A DNA stretch of 64,000 nucleotides from Nocardia miyunensis NBRC 108239 (GTDB lineage Bacteria > Actinomycetota > Actinomycetes > Mycobacteriales > Mycobacteriaceae), in NCBI RefSeq assembly GCF_001613065.1, contig NZ_BDBQ01000073.1:1-64000 (forward strand). The letters are read 5' to 3'. The notes beneath the pieces are model-generated. The model saw nothing but the letters and a program-made list of their open reading frames with translations, had not been told where the DNA came from and searched no databases. Below, piece after piece: positions 16,085-25,426 of the stretch (its first letter is position 1; each line of letters begins with the position of its first letter). The position numbers and the translations under genes are program-made.

Positions 16085-18193
16085 TCAGTACGCATCGTCC
16101 GGCGGGGGCTCGAAATCCCAGTCCGGGGGCGGTTCGTGATCCCAGCCCGACGCCTCCGAAACCTGCTCCCGGGGCGGTTCCGGCCGGTCCGCGGCCCGGG
16201 TGCGCGACGACGCGGGAGCCGTGCGTGCGGTCGAACCGCCACGGGGACGCGCCGGGGCGGGAGTCTGGCTCGCCGCCGCGGGTGCGGATTCACCCGACTC
16301 CGGCTCCCCCGCGACCGTCTCCAGCACACCCTCGCCGTATTTGGCGAGCTTGTTCTCCCCGATGCCGCTGATCTCGCCGAGCTGAGCCAGACTCGCCGGT
16401 CGGCGGGCGGCGATCTCGCGCAACGTCGCGTCGTGGAATACCACGTACGCCGGAACGCCCTGTTCCTTGGCGGTGGCCCCGCGCCAGGCCCGCAGGCGCT
16501 CGAACAGACCGGCATCGGCCGGAGCCAGATCGGCGGCGGCGAGACGAGATGCCTTGGCGCGCGGCGCTTTCGCCGGCTTGACCCGCTCGGGTTCCCGCCG
16601 CAGCGCGACCTGACGGCCCTTGAACAGCACCTCCTCGCTGGCCTCGGTGAGCACGAGAACGCCGTAGTCACCGTGCACGGCCAGCAGGCCCTGCGCCAGC
16701 AGCTGGCGGATCACCCCGCGCCATTCGACATCGCGCAACTCCGCGCCGACTCCGAAGACCTTGAGCTCATTGTGCTTGTGCTGCAACACCTTCGGATTGG
16801 ATTTGCCGACCAGGATATCCACGATGTGCCCGGCCCCGAAGCTCTGCCCGCGCTCGCGCTTGAGGCGCAGCACCGCGGACAGGGCCTTCTGCGCGGGCAC
16901 CGTGCCGTCCCAGGATTCGGGCGGATTCAGGCAGGTGTCGCAGTTGCCGCAAGGCTCGCCGCTTTGACCGAAATAGGCCAGCAGCTGGGTGCGGCGGCAC
17001 TGCACCGTCTCGCACAGCGCGAGCATCGCGTCCAGATGGAGGTTCAGCTGGCGGCGGTGTGCGGCATCGCCCTCGGAGGAGTCGATCATCTTGCGCTGCT
17101 GGACGACGTCATTGAGGCCGTACACCATCCACGCGGTGGACGGCAGTCCGTCGCGACCGGCGCGGCCGGTCTCCTGGTAGTAGCCCTCCACCGATTTGGG
17201 CAGGTCGAGATGGGCGACGAAGCGCACATCGGGTTTGTCGATACCCATCCCGAACGCGATGGTCGCCACCACGACCAACCCGTCCTCCCGCAGGAAACGC
17301 GACTGGTTGGCCGCGCGGGTGCGGGCGTCGAGCCCGGCGTGATACGGCACCGCCTCGATGCCGTTGCGGGTGAGGAATTCGGCGGTCTTCTCCACCGAAT
17401 TGCGCGATAGGCAGTAGACGATGCCCGCGTCACCGGCGTGCTCGGAGCTGATGAAGCTGAGCAACTGCTGGTCGGCCCGGTTCTTCGGCTCGATCCGGTA
17501 CTGGATGTTGGGGCGGTCGAAACCCGCGACGAAATGTTTCGCACCGGTCAGATCCAGGCGCTCGGCGATCTCGCGGCGGGTGGCCTCGGTGGCGGTGGCG
17601 GTCAGCGCGATACGCGGCACATCGGGCCAACGCTCGTGCAGCACCGACAGCGCCAGGTAGTCGGGCCGGAAATCGTGGCCCCACTGCGATACGCAGTGCG
17701 CCTCGTCGATCGCGAACACCGACACCTCGGCTCGGTCCAGCAGTTGCAGCGTGGATTCCAGGCGGAGCCGCTCGGGGGCGAGATAGAGCACGTCGAGGTC
17801 ACCGGCGAGGAACTGCTGTTCCATCGTGCGGCGCTCGTCGGGGTACTGGGTGGAATTCAGGAAGCCCGCGCGCACGCCGAGGGCATTGAGCGCGTCGACC
17901 TGATCCTGCATGAGCGCGATGAGCGGTGAGATCACCACACCGACACCGGTACGCACCAGGGCCGGAATCTGATAGCACAGCGATTTACCGCCACCGGTCG
18001 GCATCAGCACCAGCGCATCGCCGCCCTCGATGACCTGCGTGACGATGTCGTGCTGTAGCCCGCGGAAACTGTCGTACCCGAATACGCGCCGCAGAACCTG
18101 TTGCGCCGCATCGGGTTCGGCCCCCGCGCCGGATTGATCGATCAGCGAATCGGCCACCGTCTCGAGCGTCTCCTGCGAACTCACCCCCGACAT
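16085..18193 (-). CDS. recQ: ATP-dependent DNA helicase RecQ
   Basis: A 702-residue 3'-5' helicase for recombination and fork repair. Motif I is LMPTGGGKSLCYQIPAL, motif II is DEAHCVSQWGHDFRPDY, motif III LTATAT, and motif VI YYQETGRAGRDGLPS. The RecQ-C-terminal zinc cluster is in CRRTQLLAYFGQ and EPCGNCDTC. A winged-helix part and an HRDC domain (about residues 540-630, ending ISGIGENKLAKYGEGVLETV) follow. The last 80 residues are Ala/Pro-rich and end EPPPDWDFEPPPDDAY. ATG 18193 was preferred over a longer frame that begins with a Cys/Arg-rich stretch unlike the family. It sits between ftsX and the small membrane protein genes. Confidence 0.95.
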   Translation of the reverse strand: MSGVSSQETLETVADSLIDQSGAGAEPDAAQQVLRRVFGYDSFRGLQHDIVTQVIEGGDALVLMPTGGGKSLCYQIPALVRTGVGVVISPLIALMQDQVDALNALGVRAGFLNSTQYPDERRTMEQQFLAGDLDVLYLAPERLRLESTLQLLDRAEVSVFAIDEAHCVSQWGHDFRPDYLALSVLHERWPDVPRIALTATATEATRREIAERLDLTGAKHFVAGFDRPNIQYRIEPKNRADQQLLSFISSEHAGDAGIVYCLSRNSVEKTAEFLTRNGIEAVPYHAGLDARTRAANQSRFLREDGLVVVATIAFGMGIDKPDVRFVAHLDLPKSVEGYYQETGRAGRDGLPSTAWMVYGLNDVVQQRKMIDSSEGDAAHRRQLNLHLDAMLALCETVQCRRTQLLAYFGQSGEPCGNCDTCLNPPESWDGTVPAQKALSAVLRLKRERGQSFGAGHIVDILVGKSNPKVLQHKHNELKVFGVGAELRDVEWRGVIRQLLAQGLLAVHGDYGVLVLTEASEEVLFKGRQVALRREPERVKPAKAPRAKASRLAAADLAPADAGLFERLRAWRGATAKEQGVPAYVVFHDATLREIAARRPASLAQLGEISGIGENKLAKYGEGVLETVAGEPESGESAPAAASQTPAPARPRGGSTARTAPASSRTRAADRPEPPREQVSEASGWDHEPPPDWDFEPPPDDAY

Positions 18194-18307
18194 CCTACGG
18201 ATCCGCGCCGCACGCGCGAGCACTCTCCCACAGCCGCACCCGCTCCATACCCAACGCACCCGCTCCGAAGGCCCGAGCGGGTGCGTGAGAGTGCAAGGGG
18301 TGCGGCG

Positions 18308-19213
18308 CTATTCGCGCACGTAGTACCGCAACGTGCCGTACGCGGTCGCCGCGGCGAATACGATGCCGACGGGAACGATCGTCATCGCGACCAGCATGAC
18401 GTCGTCACCGGTGATGCGCGGGAACACCTTCGATTCGAACAGTGAACCCAGTGCCTGATCGATCACCAGCGGCCGCGCCACGAGCAACCCGACCACCGCC
18501 AGCGCCGAGCCGACGATCGCCGCGGCCACCGCCTCGAGCAGGAACGGCAACTGCGTATACCAGCGGCTCGCGCCGACCAGTCGCATGATGCCGACCTCCT
18601 CCCGCCGGGTGAACGCCGCGATCTGCACCATGTTCGCGATCAGCAGCACCGCCGCGAACGCCTGCAGCACCGCCAGGCCGAACGCCGCGTTGCGCAGACC
18701 GTCGAACAGGCTGACCAGGCGGTCGACCACATCCTTGTCGTTGCGCACGAACTTCACACCGGGCCGGGCCTGGAATTTCTGCAGGATGCTCGGATACGCG
18801 CCGGCGTCGGTCATCTTCACGCGCATAGAGGCCGGAAGCGGCGACTGTGCGACGTAGGCGGCCAGCTCCGGCTGATCCTTGAACGTCTTCTCCTTCGCCT
18901 CGCGGATCGCGTCCGCGCGGTTGAGGTACTGCACCGACACCACACCCGAGGTGTCCTTCAGATCCGCCAGCAACGTCTTGCAGGGATCCTTCGAGCAGTC
19001 CACGTCGGTGGCGGACACGGCGTCATCCAGGTACAGCCGCACCTCGAGCCGGTCCAGGAAGTACTGCTCGGTCTTGTCGGCCATCTTCACCGCGAGCAGA
19101 CCGCCGCCGAGCATGGTCAGCGAGACCGCGGTGGTCAGGATCATCGCGATGGTCATGGTGACGTTGCGGCGCAGGCCGTTGAGGACCTCGCTGAGTAGGA
19201 AGGCTCCGCGCAT
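18308..19213 (-). CDS. ftsX: Cell division protein FtsX
   Basis: A 301-residue membrane subunit of FtsEX, which transmits ATP hydrolysis by FtsE to periplasmic peptidoglycan hydrolases during division. It has a short cytoplasmic start (MRGAFLLSEVLNGLRRNVTM), one membrane helix, an extracellular domain of about 130 residues with two Cys (DCSKDPCKTLLADL), and three further helices. The C-terminal part has FTRREEVGIMRLVGASRWYT, typical of FtsX. The start codon follows the ftsE stop directly, so the two are coupled. Confidence 0.96.
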   Translation of the reverse strand: MRGAFLLSEVLNGLRRNVTMTIAMILTTAVSLTMLGGGLLAVKMADKTEQYFLDRLEVRLYLDDAVSATDVDCSKDPCKTLLADLKDTSGVVSVQYLNRADAIREAKEKTFKDQPELAAYVAQSPLPASMRVKMTDAGAYPSILQKFQARPGVKFVRNDKDVVDRLVSLFDGLRNAAFGLAVLQAFAAVLLIANMVQIAAFTRREEVGIMRLVGASRWYTQLPFLLEAVAAAIVGSALAVVGLLVARPLVIDQALGSLFESKVFPRITGDDVMLVAMTIVPVGIVFAAATAYGTLRYYVRE

Positions 19214-19903
19214 CTACCGGCCCACCCCGTACACGCCGGTCGCCTCGTCGCGGACCAGGCGACCGCGATCGAGCTCGACCACGCGCCGGCGCATCGCGTC
19301 GACGATGTGGTTGTCGTGGGTCGCCATCAGCACCGTGGTGCCGACGCGGTTGATCCGTTCGAGCAGGGTCATGATGTCCTGACTGGTATCTGGGTCGAGG
19401 TTGCCGGTGGGCTCGTCGGCCAGCAGCACCAGCGGCCGGTTCACGAACGCCCGCGCGATCGCGACGCGCTGCTGCTCGCCGCCGGACAACTCGCTGGGCA
19501 GCCGGTCGGCCTTACCGGACAGACCCACCAGATCCAGCGCCTCCGGCACCGCGCGATTGATGAACTTGCGGTTCTTGCCGATCACCTCGAGCGCGAAGGC
19601 CACGTTCTGCTCGACGGTCTTCTGCTGGAGCAGCCGGAAGTCCTGGAATACGCAGCCGATCCGTTGCCGCAGCTTGGGCACCTTGCGCCCGGCCAGCCGG
19701 TCCACCCGGAAGTCCGCGACGTGGATCTCCCCCTCGGTGGGGCGCTCCTCCTTGAGCAGCAGCCGCATGAACGTCGACTTACCCGATCCGGACGGCCCGA
19801 TGATGAACAGGAACTCGCCCTTTTCCACCTCGACCGAAACATTGTCCAACGCGGGACGCGTCGAGGTTTTGTATGACTTGGTGACGTTCCGCAGGGTGAT
19901 CAC
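19214..19903 (-). CDS. ftsE: Cell division ATP-binding protein FtsE
   Basis: A 229-residue ABC ATPase of the division complex. Walker A is IGPSGSGKSTFMRLL, the signature is LSGGEQQRVAIARAF, Walker B is LVLLADEPTGNLD and the switch His is in VLMATHDN. It starts with GTG (MITLRNVTKSYKTS). On the minus strand TACACT lies about 10 bases before the start and could be a -10 element, giving a short or leaderless message. ftsX follows without a gap. Confidence 0.97.
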   Translation of the reverse strand: MITLRNVTKSYKTSTRPALDNVSVEVEKGEFLFIIGPSGSGKSTFMRLLLKEERPTEGEIHVADFRVDRLAGRKVPKLRQRIGCVFQDFRLLQQKTVEQNVAFALEVIGKNRKFINRAVPEALDLVGLSGKADRLPSELSGGEQQRVAIARAFVNRPLVLLADEPTGNLDPDTSQDIMTLLERINRVGTTVLMATHDNHIVDAMRRRVVELDRGRLVRDEATGVYGVGR

Positions 19904-19977
19904 GAGGTGTCAGTGTAGCCAGCAATGCAAGTCCACTCTCGGCACACACCCGGTAATTGCCCCGTGGCGCATTCGGG

Positions 19978-20136
19978 TCACCTGGCCTGCGTGGATGAAA
20001 TCATCGATTTCTGAATAGTATTGGCAATTGGTGAGAACCCGCTGTGATCCGGCGTAGCGGGCTTGACGAATACGTACAAAACGAACGTGGCGAACCAGAC
20101 GGCGATCAGGGCCGCGGTGGATTTACGCAGTTTCAC
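19978..20136 (-). CDS. Small membrane protein between mscS-like gene and ftsE
   Basis: A 52-residue frame beginning MKLRKSTAALIAVWFATFVL and continuing YVFVKPATPDHSGFSPIANT to the stop at 19978. The positive N-terminus and a hydrophobic run of about 17 residues predict one membrane helix with the tail outside. The GTG start lies inside the last codons of the mscS-like gene (14-base overlap), suggesting coupled translation. M. tuberculosis also has a small unknown gene at this position (Rv3103c), so this may be its short counterpart; that link is from memory and position only. Confidence 0.6.
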   Translation of the reverse strand: MKLRKSTAALIAVWFATFVLYVFVKPATPDHSGFSPIANTIQKSMISSTQAR

Positions 20137-20983
20137 TCATGCCCTCCCGGCGCAGGGCCGCGGCCACCCGTACTCTGAGCTCGCGGCCGACTTCGAACTG
20201 TTTCCCCGGCAGCGTCCGGGCAACCATACGGATGTTCATCTGGTCGACGGTGAGATCCTCGAGTCCCATCACCGTGGGCTCGTCCAGCAGCAGCGATTTC
20301 AGTCTCCGGTCGGCGAACGCCTTCGAGCCGACGTCGTGCAGGATCTCGTTGACCCTGGTGATGTCGGAGGTCACCGGAACCGGCACGTCGATCGCGGCGC
20401 GCGCCCAATCCTTCGACAGATTGGTCACTTTCACGATCTGACCGTTCGGGACGATGATCACCTCGCCGTCCGGATTGCGCAATGTGGTGATACGCAAGGT
20501 GATGTCCTCGACGGTCCCTTCCGCGGGGACGGTCTGACCGGTGACCGCGATGCTCACCACATCGCCGAATCCGTACTGCCGCTCGGTGATCAGGAAGAAT
20601 CCGGCCAGCAGGTCCTGCACGATGCGTTGCGCACCGAAACCCAGCCCGGCGCCGATGACCGCGGCCGGAGCCGCCAGTCCGCTGATCGGAAAGTCCAAGC
20701 GCTCCAACACTTGCAGCGCCACCAGGAAATACATGATGGACAGCAGGACCCAGGTGACGACCTGCGCCAGCGCGTGCCGATGTTTGGCGGCCTCCGAGCG
20801 GACCAGCGAATCACTGCCCACGAAGCCCGCATCGATCCGCCGGATGATCCGATCCCGGACGAACTGGGCGAAGCGGCCGAACAGCACCGCCCCGATCACG
20901 TAGAGCACGATCTCCAGACCGCCCGAGCGCGCCCAGGCGCCCACTCCGGCGATCGATGTCCCAGCGGCGAGACTCGCGGTCAT
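20123..20983 (-). CDS. MscS-family mechanosensitive channel-like protein
   Basis: A 286-residue membrane protein. Three hydrophobic segments come first (LEIVLYVIGAVLFGRFAQFV, VVTWVLLSIMYFLVALQVLE, and the pore-like GLAAPAAVIGAGLGFGAQRI), followed by the MscS beta domain with FFLITERQYGFGDVVSI and LRITTLRNPDGEVIIVPNGQ, the PNG(Q/x) motif typical of the family. The C-terminal alpha/beta part ends in RVRVAAALRREGMSETA. ATG 20983 follows AGGTGAGGGG and matches the family start. Position between prfB and ftsE is conserved in mycobacteria (Rv3104c), where the protein is uncharacterised. Confidence 0.85.
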   Translation of the reverse strand: MTASLAAGTSIAGVGAWARSGGLEIVLYVIGAVLFGRFAQFVRDRIIRRIDAGFVGSDSLVRSEAAKHRHALAQVVTWVLLSIMYFLVALQVLERLDFPISGLAAPAAVIGAGLGFGAQRIVQDLLAGFFLITERQYGFGDVVSIAVTGQTVPAEGTVEDITLRITTLRNPDGEVIIVPNGQIVKVTNLSKDWARAAIDVPVPVTSDITRVNEILHDVGSKAFADRRLKSLLLDEPTVMGLEDLTVDQMNIRMVARTLPGKQFEVGRELRVRVAAALRREGMSETA

Positions 20984-21131
20984 CCCCTCACCTCTGCCGG
21001 CCCGAGACCGCTCCCGCCAGAATCTGCCATGCTGCCACCGAAACACACGCCCAACAGGTTACTACGCCACTCCCGCCGACCGAAACGTCGTGATTGTGCC
21101 GTGATTGGCGCGAAAGCGAGCAAACCGCGGA

Positions 21132-22250
21132 TTACTCCTCCGCGCCCTGACGCATCCGCCAGCGGATTCCCTCTTCGATGAAGCCGTCGATCTCACCGTC
21201 GAGTACTGCTGTCGGATTGTTCACCTCGTAATTGGTGCGCAGATCCTTGACCATCTGATAAGGGTGCAGCACATACGAGCGCATCTGGTTCCCCCAGGAC
21301 GCGCCCTCGGTGGTCTTGAGCGCGTCCATCTGGGCGCGCTCCTCCTGACGCTTGCGCTCGAGCAGCTTGGCCTGCAGCACGCGCATCGCCGAAATCTTGT
21401 TCTGCAACTGCGACTTCTCGTTCTGACACGTGACCACGATGCCGGTCGGGATATGCGTGATGCGGACCGCGGAGTCGGTGGTGTTGACGCTCTGTCCGCC
21501 GGGGCCCGAGGAGCGGTAGACATCGACGCGGATGTCGCCCTCGGGAATGTCGATGTGGTCGGTGGTCTCCACGACGGGCAGCACCTCGACCTCGGCGAAG
21601 GAGGTCTGGCGGCGGCCCTGGTTGTCGAACGGGCTGATCCGCACGAGCCGGTGCGTGCCCATCTCCACCGACAGCGTGCCGTAGGCGTACGGCGTCTTGA
21701 CCGCGAAGGTGGCGCTCTTGATCCCGGCCTCTTCCGCGTAGGAGGTGTCGTATATCTCTACGCCGTACTTGTGCCGCTCGGCCCACCGCACGTACATCCG
21801 CATCAGCATCTGCGCCCAGTCCGCGGCATCGACGCCGCCCGCTCCGGAACGGATGTTGACCAGCGCCTCGCGCTTGTCGTACTCACCCGACAGCAGCGTG
21901 CGCACCTCCATCGCCTCCACGTCGGCGTGCAGGGCGGCGCGTTCGGCGTCGGCGTCGGCGAGGGCCTCGACGGCCGAAGCGCCCTCCTCGGCCTCTGCGA
22001 GTTCGTACAGCACCGGCAGATCGTCCAGGCGCTGGCGCAGATCGCTGACGCGGCGCAACTCGCCCTGGGCGTGCGAGAGTTCGCTGGTGACCTGCTGCGC
22101 GTGCTCCTGGTCGTTCCACAGGTCCGGATCGGCGGCCTGGTGTTCGAGTTCATCGATGCGACGACGCAGCTCGTCGATGTCGAGCACCGACTCGACCGTC
22201 TTGAGAGTCGTGTCGAGTTCGGCGAGATCAGCGGTGACGTCGGGATGCAC
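21132..22250 (-). CDS. prfB: Peptide chain release factor 2
   Basis: A 372-residue class I release factor for UGA and UAA codons. The codon-recognition tripeptide SPF is in RISPFDNQGRRQTSFAEVEV. The catalytic GGQ is in YRSSGPGGQSVNTTDSAVRI. GTG 22250 gives the normal N-terminus MHPDVTADLAELDTTLKTVE. The gene has no programmed +1 frameshift of the E. coli type; the frame is continuous. It heads the minus-strand set mscS-like, small protein, ftsE and ftsX, with about 150 bases to the mscS-like gene. Confidence 0.96.
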   Translation of the reverse strand: MHPDVTADLAELDTTLKTVESVLDIDELRRRIDELEHQAADPDLWNDQEHAQQVTSELSHAQGELRRVSDLRQRLDDLPVLYELAEAEEGASAVEALADADAERAALHADVEAMEVRTLLSGEYDKREALVNIRSGAGGVDAADWAQMLMRMYVRWAERHKYGVEIYDTSYAEEAGIKSATFAVKTPYAYGTLSVEMGTHRLVRISPFDNQGRRQTSFAEVEVLPVVETTDHIDIPEGDIRVDVYRSSGPGGQSVNTTDSAVRITHIPTGIVVTCQNEKSQLQNKISAMRVLQAKLLERKRQEERAQMDALKTTEGASWGNQMRSYVLHPYQMVKDLRTNYEVNNPTAVLDGEIDGFIEEGIRWRMRQGAEE

Positions 22251-22587
22251 GATTTCCCAATCTACCGTCCGTGCTCGGCACGATGAAATACGACGTCGGC
22301 GGCGCTGTCCGGGACGCGGTACGCGCGGTGCGCGGCGATCGGATCCACCACGCCGCACGTGTGCCGGATCAGCCGCGCGGACAACGCATTCCGATTGCCG
22401 GGACGGTCCCGGTGAGTGAGATCGAATCGCGTGCGGCGCTTGTAACCTCGCAGGGTGGAGGGCGGAATCGCCGTCGACGAGGAGGTTGTATGAGAGCGAT
22501 GGGCACAGCCGCACAGGTATCCGGCACCGGTGGGGCGAGTTCGCTCGCGCCGCGCACGACGGAGCCGAGCGCCAGCGAGGTGGAGTC

Positions 22588-23397
22588 GTGAGTGTTCTCG
22601 CGGTCACCGGCAGCGCGTCGGGTATCGGCGCGGCGGTCGTCGCGCATCTGGAGAAGGCCGGACATCGCGTGATCGGGGTGGATCTGCACGACGCCGACGT
22701 CACCGCGGATCTGTCCACCGCCGAGGGACGCGCGCACGCGATCGCCGAGATCACCCGGCTCAGTGCGGGCGCCCTCGACGGTTTCCTGCCCTTCGCCGGG
22801 GTCGCCGCCGCCACCGGACGGCCCGCCGATCTGGTCGTCTCGGTCAATTACTTCGGAGCGATCACCGTCCTCGAGGGCGTGCTGCCGCTGCTGCGCAACT
22901 CCGACTCGGCCTCGGTCGTGCTGGTGTCCTCCAATTCCACCACGACACAACCGAATTGGCCGGTCGACCTGGCCGAGGCGTGTCTGGCCGGAGACGAGGA
23001 ACGCGCCCGCGAGATCGCGAACTCCTTCGGCGAGTGGGGGGCGATCCAGTCCTATCCGGCCACCAAGGCCGCCCTGGCCTGGTATGCGCGGACCCGGTCG
23101 GCGGAGCTGATCAAGGACGGCATCCGGATCAACGCCATCGCACCCGGCATCATCGACACCCCGATGACGCAGGAGGGCGCCACCGATCCGCTGACCGGCG
23201 AGGGCATGAAGGGTTTCCTGGGCGCGACCCCGATCGGCCGGGCCGGGCGGCCGGAGGAGATCGCCGAACTGGCCGGATTCCTGGTCTCGGATCGGGCCTC
23301 GTTCTTCGTCGGCTCGGTGATCTTCTGTGACGGCGGCATCGACGCGGCGTTCCGCGGTAAGGACTGGCCGGCGGTGTGGAGCTTCGAGCAGTCCTGA
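22588..23397 (+). CDS. Short-chain dehydrogenase/reductase (hydroxysteroid-type)
   Basis: A 269-residue NAD(P)-dependent oxidoreductase. The cofactor loop is TGSASGIG at the N-terminus, the catalytic Ser is in VLVSSNSTTTQ, and Tyr/Lys are in YPATKAALAWYART. The lack of the usual NNAG motif (here FLPFAGVAAATG), and an extra segment of about 20 residues between Ser and Tyr (DLAEACLAGDEERAREIANS), are shared with 3-alpha-hydroxysteroid dehydrogenase-like SDRs. The C-terminal GRAGRPEEIAELAGFLVSDR and CDGGIDA are standard. GTG 22588 was chosen because TGSASGIG begins a few residues later and GGAG precedes it. Steroid specificity is inference. Confidence 0.87.
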   Translation: MSVLAVTGSASGIGAAVVAHLEKAGHRVIGVDLHDADVTADLSTAEGRAHAIAEITRLSAGALDGFLPFAGVAAATGRPADLVVSVNYFGAITVLEGVLPLLRNSDSASVVLVSSNSTTTQPNWPVDLAEACLAGDEERAREIANSFGEWGAIQSYPATKAALAWYARTRSAELIKDGIRINAIAPGIIDTPMTQEGATDPLTGEGMKGFLGATPIGRAGRPEEIAELAGFLVSDRASFFVGSVIFCDGGIDAAFRGKDWPAVWSFEQS

Positions 23398-23419
23398 TCG
23401 CCCCCGGTAGCCTGAGGCC

Positions 23420-24205
23420 GTGACCGACCACACCGCCGATCTGGATCTCGCCCTGCATCTCGCCGAAGAGGCCGACGCGATCACCCGCGCCCGCTTCGGG
23501 GCGCTGGACCTGAGGGTCGACAGCAAGCCCGATCTGACGCCGGTCTCCGACGCCGACCTGGCCGTGGAGAAGGCGTTGCGGGCGACGCTGGGCCGGTACT
23601 GCCCGCAGGACGCGGTGCTGGGCGAGGAGTTCGGCGGCAACGCCGAATTCTCCGGCCGCCAGTGGGTGATCGACCCGATCGACGGCACGAAGAATTTCGT
23701 GCGCGGCGTTCCGGTGTGGGCGACGCTGATCGCGTTGCTGCAGGACGGCGTCCCGGTGGTGGGCGTCGTCAGCGCGCCCGCCCTGTTCCGGCGCTGGTGG
23801 GCGGCCACCGGCTCCGGTGCTTGGACGAGCGTCAATTTCGGTGAGCCACAAGCGATCTCGGTGTCCAGGGTCGCCGAACTCGGCTCGGCCAGCCTAGCCA
23901 TCTCGAGCCTGTCCGGCTGGCGCGATCTGGGCTTGCGCGATCACCTCGTCGGGCTCACCGACGAGGTCTGGCGCACTCGCGGCTACGGCGATTTCTACAG
24001 CTACTGCCTGCTCGCCGAGGGCGCGGTCGACATCGCCACCGAACCCGAGGTCTCGCTGTGGGATCTGGCCCCGCTGGACGTGCTGGTCCGCGAGGCGGGC
24101 GGCACGTTCACCGCGTTGAACGGCGCTCCCGGCCCGCACGGCGGCAGCGCCGTGGCGACCAACGGCCTGCTGCACGACCGAGTGCTCGAGCGCCTGGAAA
24201 AGTGA
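23420..24205 (+). CDS. hisN: Histidinol-phosphatase, inositol monophosphatase family
   Basis: A 261-residue metal-dependent phosphatase. IMPase motifs are visible: GEEFGG, WVIDPIDGTKNFVRGVPVWA (metal-binding DPIDGT), and the late WDLAPLDVLVREAGG. Mycobacterial proteins of this subgroup (Rv3137) are annotated as HisN, acting in the penultimate step of histidine synthesis. It starts with GTG 23420, 22 bases after the SDR gene, so the two may be co-transcribed. As in mycobacteria it lies close to fadE24-fadE23. Activity on inositol phosphates cannot be excluded by eye. Confidence 0.88.
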   Translation: MTDHTADLDLALHLAEEADAITRARFGALDLRVDSKPDLTPVSDADLAVEKALRATLGRYCPQDAVLGEEFGGNAEFSGRQWVIDPIDGTKNFVRGVPVWATLIALLQDGVPVVGVVSAPALFRRWWAATGSGAWTSVNFGEPQAISVSRVAELGSASLAISSLSGWRDLGLRDHLVGLTDEVWRTRGYGDFYSYCLLAEGAVDIATEPEVSLWDLAPLDVLVREAGGTFTALNGAPGPHGGSAVATNGLLHDRVLERLEK

Positions 24206-24222
24206 GCGATCGCCCGACCGGT

Positions 24223-24882
24223 TCAGTCGTCCCAGGGGGTCCACTGTTCGGTCGAGATGTCGAATCCGAACGGGGCACCGATCCGGATCGTCTCCCCGAA
24301 ATCCCAGGATCGAATTTCTTTGTACATGCCGGATCTGCGCTCGGGCATGCCGTACAACGTGGCCTTGGCGGCGCGTGGGTCGCGGTCGATCAGCAGGTAG
24401 TACGGGATTCCCGAATGCGCGTAGCCGCTCCATTTCGTGCCCGCTGGGCGCCGACCGGCCTTCGGCTCCCGGTCATTGACGGCCGTGGAAATCGACGTCA
24501 CCTCGACCACCAGGTCCACCTGATGCGGCAACAGGTGTTTGGCCTCGCTCGCCCGCGCCTCACGCAGGATCGGCTCCTCGAGCAGGATCAGGTCCGGAAT
24601 GTAACCGTCGCCGATATCGAACATGTTCAGATCGGTTGTCTGCACCGAGCGCCAGATGAATGCCGGATCGGCGAGTTCCGCCGCGAATACCCCGCGCTCG
24701 ACATCCCGCACGATCCCGTTGTGACCAACGGTCGGACCAGGTGACACAACGATCTCCCCACCGATAATTTCGACCCGGGTGCCATCCTTCGGCAGATGCA
24801 GATAGTCGACCAGCTCATCGCGAACCCACATCAAGTAGGCAGAGTCCGGCAGAACATAGTGAGCAATCGCCTCGACGCCCAT
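24223..24882 (-). CDS. Uma2-family putative endonuclease
   Basis: A 219-residue protein of the Uma2 (DUF820) family, which has a PD-(D/E)xK nuclease fold. Family segments are VDYLHLPKDGTRVEIIGGEI with VVSPGP, the acidic YIPDLILLEEP, and VDLVVEVTSIST, where the E/D positions and the following Lys (PKAGRRPAGTKW) build the site. The tail with HSGIPYYLLIDRDPRAAKAT matches the family. ATG 24882 was chosen because the family start lies there; the longer frame upstream has no similarity. It is convergent with hisN. Uma2 proteins are common in actinobacteria and cyanobacteria, and their biological role is largely unknown. Confidence 0.85.
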   Translation of the reverse strand: MGVEAIAHYVLPDSAYLMWVRDELVDYLHLPKDGTRVEIIGGEIVVSPGPTVGHNGIVRDVERGVFAAELADPAFIWRSVQTTDLNMFDIGDGYIPDLILLEEPILREARASEAKHLLPHQVDLVVEVTSISTAVNDREPKAGRRPAGTKWSGYAHSGIPYYLLIDRDPRAAKATLYGMPERRSGMYKEIRSWDFGETIRIGAPFGFDISTEQWTPWDD

Positions 24883-25426
24883 GTCCTGTACCCCTCTCGC
24901 AACAGCCGGACCCGCACGAAGCTTACCGTCCCCCACGACAAGCCACCCCGGCCCGGCATGCGCGACCGACAACAGCATGCCCCCTTTTCGCGCACTCACC
25001 GCGTGCTGGACCTGCTGGCCGAGCTCAAACCCGGGCGAACCCTGCCGGTGAACGTCGAGTACTACGCAACCGATCCCGTAGTCCGGCGCGATCGGAGGCC
25101 GCGGATCTCCGATCACAACCTGCCCGATCGCTCGCCTGTGAGTTGCTCCAAGGTGCCTGCGGCGTCACCGTGGCCGCTGACACACCGGGGCCCGCCGATC
25201 GCAGGACCGAACTGTCCGAAACCCTCCGGCCGGATCCCGCCCACGGCGATCCGGCCGGAATGCGACGGCGGGCCGGCCGTGATCACCCCGGGTTCCGGCC
25301 GGTCGGAAGGTTCAGTGCGGCCGCTCGGCAGGCATGAAACCCCGCAGGGGAATCAGCCGCGCAATGGGCCCGGACCGGGGTGTTGTGGTCGAGATCGCGG
25401 TGAATGTGCTCCCGGTTGGCCTGGTT
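24883..25426. other. Long intergenic region before the fadE operon
   Basis: About 540 bases between the divergent Uma2 gene and the fadE24 promoter. Open frames on both strands lack family features and ribosome sites. It is GC-rich with many CCGG/CGGCCGG runs (for example CTCCGGCCGGATCCCG near 25222). I see no RNA gene. The fadE24 operators lie at its right end. Confidence 0.5.

Noticed and set aside
21132..22250. Programmed frameshift in prfB as in E. coli
   Set aside because: The frame is continuous from GTG 22250; no internal UGA near the start was found.
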